A stretch of DNA of 36,903 nt from Dehalococcoidia bacterium (lineage in GTDB: Bacteria > Chloroflexota > Dehalococcoidia > DSTF01 > JACRBR01): NCBI GenBank assembly GCA_021462855.1, contig JAJTXQ010000023.1:1-36903 (forward strand), given 5' to 3'. Below the pieces are notes generated by a model, which was given only the letters and a program-made list of their open reading frames with translations, did not search any database and had not been told where the DNA came from. Shown here piece after piece: positions 30,995-36,903 of this stretch. Position 1 is the stretch's first letter. Each line of letters begins with the position of its first letter. The position numbers and the translations under genes are program-made.

Positions 30995-32761
30995 TCAGTA
31001 GTCGGGAAGACGCGCGTTTCCCGGCCCCGGGGGAGATGCAAGCTGCCCGCGGTTGCGCTCCTCGAGCGCGTCGAGCACCTCCAGCGCTTCTTCGAGCGTG
31101 AACTCCTCGTCGATGCCGGCGAGCGCTTCCTCGAGCGTGCGCTGGACGCCGGCCGGCGGCGGGGCCGCGGTGCCGCCGGGCTGCGGCGTGGAGAACGCGG
31201 GCTGGTCGGGCGCGGGCGTGCCCGAAGCGCCGGGTGTGCCGGCTCCCGGCGTCGCGGCGCCCGGCGTGGCGCTGCCTTCACCTCCGCCGTTCTCACCTTC
31301 GCCCTCACCGGGCTCGGCGGATGGCGTCGGCGTCGGCGCTGCGGGCGTGGGGCTGAGCATCGCCAGCACCAGTTCGAGGTTGTGCTTCGCGTCGGCGTCG
31401 CCCGGGTCGGCGAGGAGCGCGCGCTTGTACGCGGCTGCGGCCTCGCGCAGGTCGCCGCTGGCGACGTGGTGGTTGCCGAGCGCGTACTCGGCCTTCGCTA
31501 CGAGCGCGCGCTCGCCGGAGGGCAGCGCGCGGCGCGTCTCCTCGATCGCGCTTGCGAATTCGCCCTTGCGGTTGAACGCATTGCCGGCGTTGTAGTGCGC
31601 CTCGCCGCGGCCGGGCGCCTGCGCGGCGGCGGTCGCGTAGGCGGCGATGGCGCCGTCGTAGTCCTCGGCGGCGTAGCGGTCGTTGCCGCGCCGGTTGCTT
31701 TCGGCGGCATCGCCCGCGCAGATGGCGCCGGCCAGCAGGCCGCCGGCGAGCAGCGGCCACGCGCGCGTGCGTCCGCGCGCCGCCGCCGCGCCGAACGCCG
31801 GGAGGAGCATCGCGAGCGCGGCGGCGGCGAGCGCCACGGCGGCGAATGGCTGGAAGCGCTCCGTGCGCGCGGGAGCCTCGCGCTCGGCGAAGGTCGTCGC
31901 GGCCAGCGAGTCGAACTCGGCGGCGAGCGACGCCAGGGGGCGGCCTTCACCGGCGAGCGCGATGTACCGGCCGCCGCCGCCGCCGGCGATGCCGCGCAGC
32001 GCGTCCTCGTCGAGCCGCGTCAGCACCGGGCTGCCGTCGGGCCCGAGGCGCGGCGCCGTCGCGCCGGTCTGCCGGTCGATGTCGAGCACGGGCGCGCCGG
32101 TTGCGGTGCCGGCGCCGGCGCTGTAGATGCGGATGCCATCGCGGCGGGCTGCGGCGAGCGCTTCGCTGATCCCGCCGCGGTGGTCCTCGCCGTCGGAGAT
32201 GATGAGCATGGCGCGCGTGTCCGCGCGGCCGGTCGACAGCAGGGTGTGCGCCTCGGTGATCGCGGCGCCGAGGTCCGAGCCCGGGTCGACGAGCCCGCGC
32301 TCGCGGTCGACGCCTTCGACGATGCGCGCAACGGCGGCCAGGTCGGCGGAGATCGGCGAGCGCACGAACGTCTGACCGGCGAAGATCACCAGCCCGGCGC
32401 GGTCGCCGTCCATCCGCTCGAGAAGAGCGATGAGCTCCGCCTGCGCGCGCGCCAGGCGCGATGGCTCAGCGTCGGTCGCCAGCATGCTCTGCGACACGTC
32501 GAGCACCGCGACGAAGTCGATGCCGCGGTCCTGCACGCGCGCATCCTCGTCACCGAACTGCGGGCGGGCGGCGGCGAACGCGGCGAACGCTGCCGCGACG
32601 AGCAGCAGCGCGAGCGATACGACGGGCGCGCCGCCGCGGTCGGGCGCCGCGCCGAACCGCGCTCGGGCGGCGGTGCGCCAGCGCATCCACGCCAGCAGCG
32701 CGAGGGCGGCGAGCGCGACCGGCGCCAGCAGCGCGAGGTAGCCCGGCGCCCCGAACGTCAC
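30995..32761 (-). CDS. BatB-BatC fusion: VWA domain plus TPR protein of the Bat (aerotolerance) type
   Basis: The 588-residue membrane protein begins with two hydrophobic segments, then a von Willebrand A domain with MIDAS residues D88-x-S90-x-S92 (DVSQS). A second membrane region is followed by TPR repeats (about 353-470, e.g. NRRGNDRYAAEDYDGAIAAY) and a low-complexity Pro/Thr/Glu tail. BatB and BatC are usually two genes; here they are one. Its GTG start overlaps the BatA stop (GTGA). The complex is thought to act in envelope or stress functions with a MoxR ATPase, which is not in this window. Confidence 0.87.
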   Translation of the reverse strand: MTFGAPGYLALLAPVALAALALLAWMRWRTAARARFGAAPDRGGAPVVSLALLLVAAAFAAFAAARPQFGDEDARVQDRGIDFVAVLDVSQSMLATDAEPSRLARAQAELIALLERMDGDRAGLVIFAGQTFVRSPISADLAAVARIVEGVDRERGLVDPGSDLGAAITEAHTLLSTGRADTRAMLIISDGEDHRGGISEALAAARRDGIRIYSAGAGTATGAPVLDIDRQTGATAPRLGPDGSPVLTRLDEDALRGIAGGGGGRYIALAGEGRPLASLAAEFDSLAATTFAEREAPARTERFQPFAAVALAAAALAMLLPAFGAAAARGRTRAWPLLAGGLLAGAICAGDAAESNRRGNDRYAAEDYDGAIAAYATAAAQAPGRGEAHYNAGNAFNRKGEFASAIEETRRALPSGERALVAKAEYALGNHHVASGDLREAAAAYKRALLADPGDADAKHNLELVLAMLSPTPAAPTPTPSAEPGEGEGENGGGEGSATPGAATPGAGTPGASGTPAPDQPAFSTPQPGGTAAPPPAGVQRTLEEALAGIDEEFTLEEALEVLDALEERNRGQLASPPGPGNARLPDY

Positions 32762-33714
32762 GCGTACCTCCTCGCGAGCGTGGTGCGGAGCGCGACTTCG
32801 GCGAGCAGCGCGGCCGCGGCGGCGGCGAGCAGCAGCGGCGCCATCTCGGCGAACCGCGTGAACGTGCGGCCTTCGATACGCGACGTCTCGAGGCGGTCGA
32901 TCGTCGCGTACACCTCGGCGAGCGATGCGGTGTCCTCGGCGCGGCTGTAGGTGCCGCCGGTGATGCCGGAGATCTCGCGCATCGACGCCTCGTCGACGTT
33001 CGCGTTGCCGCGGCCGAACTGGTCACCGGCGCCGACCACGCCCACGGTGTACACGCGGATGCCGAGCCGTTCGGCGATGCGCGCGGCGGCGAGCGGCTGC
33101 ACCTCGCCGGCGTTGTTCTCGCCGTCGGTCATGAGGATGACGATGCGGCTCGCCGCGCCGGAGCCGCGCAGCACGTTGACCGATTCGCCGAGCGCCGTGC
33201 CGATCGCCGTGCCGTCGAGCAGGCGCACGCGGTCGGCGCGGTCGACGGACTGCGCGAGCGCGTCGTAATCCGTCGTCAGCGGGCTGAGGGTGATGCTCGA
33301 CCCCTGGAACGCGACGAGGCCCACGCGGTCGCGCTCCCGCGACTGCACGAAGCCGGTGAGCACGCGCTTCGCCGCCTGCAGGCGGTTCGTGGATCCGGCG
33401 AACGTCGCCGTCATCGATGACGAGACATCGAACGCGAGCACGATGTCGATGCCCTCGCCCTGCGTCTCGCCGCTGGCGCTGCCGCGCTGCGGCCGGGCGA
33501 GCGCGAACACGAGCAGCACGGCCGCGACGAGGCGCAGCGCCGGCGCGAGGGCGTCGAGCCGCATGCGCCACGTCGGGCCGGCGCGGCGGATGCCGGCGAG
33601 CGATCCGAAGCCCACGGCGCCGGCGCGGCGCGCGGCCCACGCCCACGCGGCGACCGCGACGAGGGGCGCGAGCAGGAGCAGCAGCCACGGGTCGGCGAAG
33701 CGCAGGCCGTCCAT
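32758..33714 (-). CDS. BatA-like von Willebrand factor A protein
   Basis: The 318-residue protein has an N-terminal membrane segment, a VWA domain with MIDAS residues D96-x-S98-x-S100 (DVSSS), MTDGENNAG near the fourth strand, and a C-terminal hydrophobic segment. This is the BatA layout. It is the first gene of the pair and has TACACT seven bases before the ATG, so it may be leaderless. No DUF58 or MoxR gene, which usually accompany Bat genes, is present here; they may be elsewhere. Confidence 0.88.
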   Translation of the reverse strand: MDGLRFADPWLLLLLAPLVAVAAWAWAARRAGAVGFGSLAGIRRAGPTWRMRLDALAPALRLVAAVLLVFALARPQRGSASGETQGEGIDIVLAFDVSSSMTATFAGSTNRLQAAKRVLTGFVQSRERDRVGLVAFQGSSITLSPLTTDYDALAQSVDRADRVRLLDGTAIGTALGESVNVLRGSGAASRIVILMTDGENNAGEVQPLAAARIAERLGIRVYTVGVVGAGDQFGRGNANVDEASMREISGITGGTYSRAEDTASLAEVYATIDRLETSRIEGRTFTRFAEMAPLLLAAAAAALLAEVALRTTLARRYA

Positions 33715-33721
33715 CTCGACC

Positions 33722-33727
33722 AGTGTA
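33722..33727 (-). promoter_or_regulatory. Leaderless-type -10 box of the BatA/BatB-C operon
   Basis: Minus-strand TACACT is followed by GGTCGAG and the ATG at 33714. The spacing of seven bases is at the edge of the leaderless range. Confidence 0.4.
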
Positions 33728-33844
33728 CGGGCTTCGGACGGCGGCGGATGGGCGAGCGTGGCCTGCCGTCCCTGCGCCCGACGATCGGCCCGGCCCGGTC
33801 AGATCTTCGTACGGGTGGTTCACGTCCGTGCGCCGCCGGGGGTT

Positions 33845-33850
33845 TATGAT
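33845..33850 (+). promoter_or_regulatory. Possible -10 box of the secreted FxLYD-like gene
   Basis: TATGAT lies seven bases before the ATG at 33858. It supports this internal ATG as the start of a leaderless message. Confidence 0.35.
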
Positions 33851-33857
33851 GTTGATG

Positions 33858-34925
33858 ATGAAGCAAATCCTGACGATGGCCGCGCCGCTGCTGCTGACCG
33901 CGGCCACGTGCGTGGGCGCGGTGCGGCAGGCAGCGCCCGACGGCCCGTGGATCGGCGAGGTGACCAACACCGGGGATCAGCCCGTGCAAGGCGTGGCGGT
34001 GCCGGTGGAGGTGTACTACGACGCCGGAGAGCTTGCGCTGGCGCGCGGTGACGCGGGCGTCTGCCCATCGGTGCTGCTGCCCGGCGAGCGCGGCGCGTTC
34101 GAGTTCACGACGGACGACGCGGCGATCCCGGCTTCGGCCGGCCCGCCGTTCGACGCGCAGTTCCCGCCGGTTGCGCGCGAGTCCGCCGGCTACGGCACAC
34201 GCCGCAGCGAAGGGCTGCACGCCGTCGAGGTCGAGCGCAGCGAGGACGGCCGCACCGTGACCGTCGACATCGTGAACAACGGGCAACTCACGCTGCGCGA
34301 TGTGCAGGCGTGCGCCGTGGCGCGCAACGGCGATGTCAGTGTCGCGTCGGTCGCGGCGGGCGCCGTCGTGACGCGCCGCGACCCGCTCGCGCCCGGCACG
34401 AAGATGACGTTCCGCTTCGAGTTCAGCGCCGCGTTCGACGGCCGCGTGCACGTCTTCCCGAGCGGCACGCTCGACGCGCCAGACCCCTCGTGCTGCCCGG
34501 CGGGCGCCGAGGGCTGGAGCTCAACCGACGTAGGCCCGTTCAGCGTCATGCTGCCGCCGGATTGGGCGTACATCGAGCGCCAGGGCACGGATTCGTTTGT
34601 CGGCGAGTTCGCCGGCGACGGAATGTCGTTGTCCTTCGATTACGGCTGGTATTCCGGCGGACCGCCGCTTCCCGACGACGACGGCGGCTACGACCTGCAC
34701 CACGAGACGATCGGCGGCATCGACACGGTGATCGCGACGCCGCGCACGCCCTCCGGGTTCACCGGGCTGTTCGTCGAGCAGGTCGAGGAGTTCGACCGGA
34801 GCATGAGCGTGCGGCTGTCGCTCGCGGGGGAGGCGCTTTCGTACGAGCAGAACCAGGTCGCGCTGCAGATCTTCCGTTCGCTCCGCTTCGACCGCGCCGC
34901 GCTCGATGGCACGCATCCGTGGTGA
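33858..34925 (+). CDS. Secreted or lipid-anchored protein with FxLYD-like and PsbP/LpqN-like domains
   Basis: The protein is 355 residues from the chosen ATG. The N-terminus (MKQILTMAAPLLLTAATC) is a signal peptide, possibly with an acylated Cys18. The first domain (VTNTGDQPVQGVAVPVEVYYD..LLPGERGAFEF) fits FxLYD-type domains, and a similar segment (VTVDIVNNGQLTLRDVQACA) repeats it. The C-terminal domain (GPFSVMLPPDWAYIE..VALQIFRSLRF) looks like PsbP/LpqN-type lipoprotein domains. Upstream ATGs at 33846, 33849 and 33855 are possible; 33858 gives a cleaner signal peptide and fits the -10. Function is unknown. Confidence 0.65.
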   Translation: MKQILTMAAPLLLTAATCVGAVRQAAPDGPWIGEVTNTGDQPVQGVAVPVEVYYDAGELALARGDAGVCPSVLLPGERGAFEFTTDDAAIPASAGPPFDAQFPPVARESAGYGTRRSEGLHAVEVERSEDGRTVTVDIVNNGQLTLRDVQACAVARNGDVSVASVAAGAVVTRRDPLAPGTKMTFRFEFSAAFDGRVHVFPSGTLDAPDPSCCPAGAEGWSSTDVGPFSVMLPPDWAYIERQGTDSFVGEFAGDGMSLSFDYGWYSGGPPLPDDDGGYDLHHETIGGIDTVIATPRTPSGFTGLFVEQVEEFDRSMSVRLSLAGEALSYEQNQVALQIFRSLRFDRAALDGTHPW

Positions 34926-35011
34926 GTCGCGGCGCTGCCAGCGGTGACGATTCCCTGGCCGCCGCCGCTGGTGTACTGCGCTCCGCGATGACGCGCGCCC
35001 GGCGATGCGCG

Positions 35012-35368
35012 TTAGCGTTTTCGGTCGATGATCGCCTTGAGCGCGACAGCGTCGTTGTGTTCGGCGTCCTTCGCGCCAAACACCAGCGTTACCGTGCCGC
35101 GCCTGGAGCGCCGGGCGAGGTCGCTGAGTAAGGCTTGCGCGGTCTCCCCGCGGAGCTCGCGCCGGTACCTTGCGCCGAACTCCTTCCAGCGCGCCGGATC
35201 GTGGCCAAACCAGACGCGGAGATCAGCGCTCGGCGCCAGGTCTTTCAGCCAGGCATCGAGCTGGAGGTCGGCTTTTCGCCGGCCTCGCGGCCATAGCCGG
35301 TCGACGAGCACCCTGTACCCGTCATCGTCAGAAGGCGCTTCGTAGGCGCGTTTGATCCGGACTGGCAT
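35012..35368 (-). CDS. DUF488 (YeaO-type) protein
   Basis: The 118-residue protein has the full DUF488 pattern: VRIKRAYEAPSDDDGYRVLVDRLWPRG, WLKDLAPSADLRVWFGHDPARWKEFGARYRREL and a final VTLVFGAKDAEHNDAVALKAII. GAGGA precedes the ATG at good spacing. It is 10 bp after a small Cys/His-rich gene on the same strand and may be in one operon with it. The biochemical role of the family is not established. Confidence 0.92.
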   Translation of the reverse strand: MPVRIKRAYEAPSDDDGYRVLVDRLWPRGRRKADLQLDAWLKDLAPSADLRVWFGHDPARWKEFGARYRRELRGETAQALLSDLARRSRRGTVTLVFGAKDAEHNDAVALKAIIDRKR

Positions 35369-35378
35369 GTTGTCCTCG

Positions 35379-35615
35379 CTACACCCGGGTGATCGCGGCG
35401 CCCGGGGATGCGGCCGCGAGGCGCCGCGCCGACGCCGGGCAGTTGCGTGCCGAGTGCTCGGTGAAGTGGACGTGAGGACACGTCCAGACGATGTTGCCGG
35501 ACCGCAGGATCACCGAACGATAGCCGCCCCCGCTCGCGACAACGCCGGACGCCGGCGCGGGGGAAGCGCCATCGCCTGGTGATTTCGGTGCAACGGGTGC
35601 CTGAGCTGTTGCCAT
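35379..35615 (-). CDS. Small Cys/His-rich protein, unknown
   Basis: The 78-residue product has a Pro/Ala-rich N-terminal half and then YRSVILRSGNIVWTCPHVHF, TEHSARNC. The residues C-x-H-x-H-x3-H-x4-C could bind a metal. ATG at 35615 follows a purine-rich stretch; a longer start at 35681 is less likely. It lies upstream of the DUF488 gene. I do not recognise the family. Confidence 0.5.
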   Translation of the reverse strand: MATAQAPVAPKSPGDGASPAPASGVVASGGGYRSVILRSGNIVWTCPHVHFTEHSARNCPASARRLAAASPGAAITRV

Positions 35616-36020
35616 CGTTCTCGACCCTGCGTTGTCTGTGCTCCTGTCAGTTTGACTCGCGGTGGCCTCCCGCGGACGCACTCACCGCCCGGGCGGGCGA
35701 GCATGCAATCAGATTGCAACGCTTCCACGGTCTGCTGTGACGGGAGGTGCACGGAGCGCCGACGCGCCACGGCAAGCAGCAGCGATACGATCATCGCCCC
35801 GACCATCCACGCCGGAATGCGCAGGCGTGTCATTGCGCGGCCGTGGCTCACAGGGGAAGCGGTGTCGCCCGAGCAGGGCCAGATTGCGCCCGGCCGGCGC
35901 TGCGTCGCAACGGCCACCTCCCCCGAAAGTCCGAGGCGCAATTCATCCTCATGCCCGCTCTGGGATGGAGCGCGCTCGCCTACTATCTCCTCATACAGGC
36001 AGATAGCAGGAGGAAATGGT
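35616..36020. other. Gene-poor 405-bp region
   Basis: No supported gene is seen. A minus-strand frame starting at 35833 would encode one hydrophobic helix (IPAWMVGAMIVSLLLAVARR), but it has no ribosome site and overlaps the small Cys/His gene. A strong AGGAGGA stands at 36008-36014 for the next gene, with TACTAT at 35981-35986 as a possible -10. Confidence 0.4.
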
Positions 36021-36218
36021 ATGTCTCTCGCGGAAATGTACGTGCAGCAGGTCCTGATCGAGATGCAGACGCGCGGCAGCGAGGCCCGCGACCGGCGAGC
36101 TACCGGCCCGCAGGATGCCGAGATCCCTCGCCCCTACGCGCGCATGAAGTCGGAGGTCTTCCGGCGCATTGCCGAGGGCGCCCGTCACGACGAGCCACGG
36201 CGGACCGCATGGGCGTAG
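36021..36218 (+). CDS. Small hypothetical protein
   Basis: The 65-residue basic protein (MSLAEMYVQQVLIEMQTRGSE...) has an N-terminal helix and many charged residues. It is supported by a perfect AGGAGGA site with six bases to the ATG. The C-terminus lies seven bases before the MFS start. No family was recognised. Confidence 0.55.
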   Translation: MSLAEMYVQQVLIEMQTRGSEARDRRATGPQDAEIPRPYARMKSEVFRRIAEGARHDEPRRTAWA

Positions 36219-36225
36219 CACGCGC

Positions 36226-36903
36226 ATGACGACCACTCGCGACGATGCCACCGCATCCCGCGTCCATCCGGCGCGGGATGCGGGCGTTTTCGACGCCGAG
36301 CGCCGCGCCATGACCACCGGCCTGGTGCTCATCGTCACCCTCGTTGCGTTCGAGGCGCTCGCCGTCGCGACGGCGATGCCGGCGGCGGAGCGCGACCTCG
36401 GCGGCATTCGCTTCTACGGGTGGGCGTTCAGCGGCTTTCTGCTCGCGAGCCTCATCGGCATCACCGCCGCGGGCGAGGAATGCGACCGGCGCGGCCCGGC
36501 GCGGCCGTTCGTCGCGGGCATCGTGCTGTTCAGCGCCGGGCTCGCGGTCGCGGGGCTCGCGCCATCGATGCCGGTGCTGGTGCTCGGACGGGTGGTGCAG
36601 GGGCTGGGCGCGGGCGCCGTTCCGTCGGTCGCGTACGTCGCGATCGGGCGCGCGTACGATCCGGGGCTGCGCCCGCGCATGTTCGCGGTGCTTTCGAGCG
36701 CATGGGTGATCCCGGGGCTGATCGGCCCGGCGATCGCCGGCGCCGTCGCGGAGTACGCGACGTGGCGCGCGGTGTTCATCGGCCTGTTGCCGTTGATCGC
36801 GCTGGCGGCGGCGCTCGTCGTCCCGCCGTTGCGCGCGCTCGGCCCGCCGCCCCGCATCGCCGGTGCGCCGAGCCGCGTCGGCGGCGCGCTGCGCCTCGCG
36901 GCC
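36226..36903 (+). CDS. MFS transporter (drug/H+ antiporter type), truncated by the window end
   Basis: The visible 226 residues contain about six transmembrane segments. FEALAVATAMPAAERDLGG is typical of the first segment, ECDRRGPARPF is the family loop between segments 2 and 3, and GLIGPAIAGAVAEYATWRAVFIG is the antiporter motif C region. The frame runs to the last base without a stop. ATG at 36226 gives a 28-residue cytoplasmic N-terminus; ATG at 36310 is the alternative because a terminator-like hairpin lies between them. The substrate is unknown. Confidence 0.82.
   Translation, partial: MTTTRDDATASRVHPARDAGVFDAERRAMTTGLVLIVTLVAFEALAVATAMPAAERDLGGIRFYGWAFSGFLLASLIGITAAGEECDRRGPARPFVAGIVLFSAGLAVAGLAPSMPVLVLGRVVQGLGAGAVPSVAYVAIGRAYDPGLRPRMFAVLSSAWVIPGLIGPAIAGAVAEYATWRAVFIGLLPLIALAAALVVPPLRALGPPPRIAGAPSRVGGALRLAA
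36251..36290 (+). terminator. Terminator-like hairpin overlapping the MFS 5' end
   Basis: A perfect 12-bp stem (36251-36262 with 36272-36283) has a nine-base loop and is followed by GCGTTTT. It has intrinsic terminator shape for the preceding small gene. If used, the MFS gene would start at 36310 or be attenuated. Confidence 0.55.

Noticed and set aside
35510-35833. Minus-strand frame with one hydrophobic helix
   Set aside because: No ribosome site or -10, and it overlaps the better-supported Cys/His-rich gene in another frame.

Overview
The window is about 37 kb of very GC-rich bacterial chromosome (roughly 70% G+C by eye). It is densely packed with short operons, and many start codons overlap the previous stop as GTGA or ATGA. 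Several traits suggest a member of the Chloroflexota, or a neighbouring Terrabacterial lineage: a short-variable-arm tRNA-Tyr of archaeal type, many genes whose -10 box sits 5-7 nt before the start codon (leaderless transcripts), a Ddn-type deazaflavin nitroreductase, and Tat-type lipoproteins. This placement is an inference; no rRNA gene is present.

Layout. Positions 1-3300 hold a DinB protein, a methyltransferase, an MgtC-like membrane protein, a lipoprotein coupled to a Ddn-family protein, and tRNA-Tyr. Positions 3474-8577 hold a flippase-like membrane protein, a small membrane protein, folC, fabF and a sugar-nucleotide epimerase. Positions 9513-13918 are a 4.4 kb cassette of phage-tail-like genes (GNAT-like, DNRLRE-like, connector-like, hub-like, OB-like) with different codon choice and an internal 65-bp tandem repeat. 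No capsid, terminase or integrase is seen. Positions 13951-17348 are a pterin/folate region: an MBL hydrolase of the dihydropterin-synthase-like type, folP, folK, two small genes and a PTPS/QueD-family enzyme carrying both candidate catalytic residues. Positions 17435-24211 are metabolic: an FAD monooxygenase, an enoyl-CoA hydratase, a peptide-type ABC binding protein, citrate synthase, a DUF2325-like protein and an alpha/beta hydrolase. Positions 24212-26448 hold a long hairpin-rich leader before a CAP-domain lipoprotein, then an M16 peptidase.

Positions 26479-28851 are a coupled ECF sigma / zinc anti-sigma / FAD desaturase-like operon with a probable autoregulated promoter. Positions 28957-30987 are a divergent pair: a MutY-like glycosylase lacking the usual catalytic Glu, and an MBL hydrolase, separated by a strong palindrome. 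Positions 30995-33714 encode BatA and a BatB-BatC fusion. The right end has a secreted FxLYD-like protein, a DUF488 protein, two small unknown proteins and an MFS transporter cut by the window edge.

The most interesting items are the capsid-less tail/connector cassette with its frame-cycling repeat, the archaeal-type tRNA-Tyr, the MutY homologue with a replaced catalytic residue, the dual-motif PTPS in a folate cluster, and the leaderless promoter pattern.
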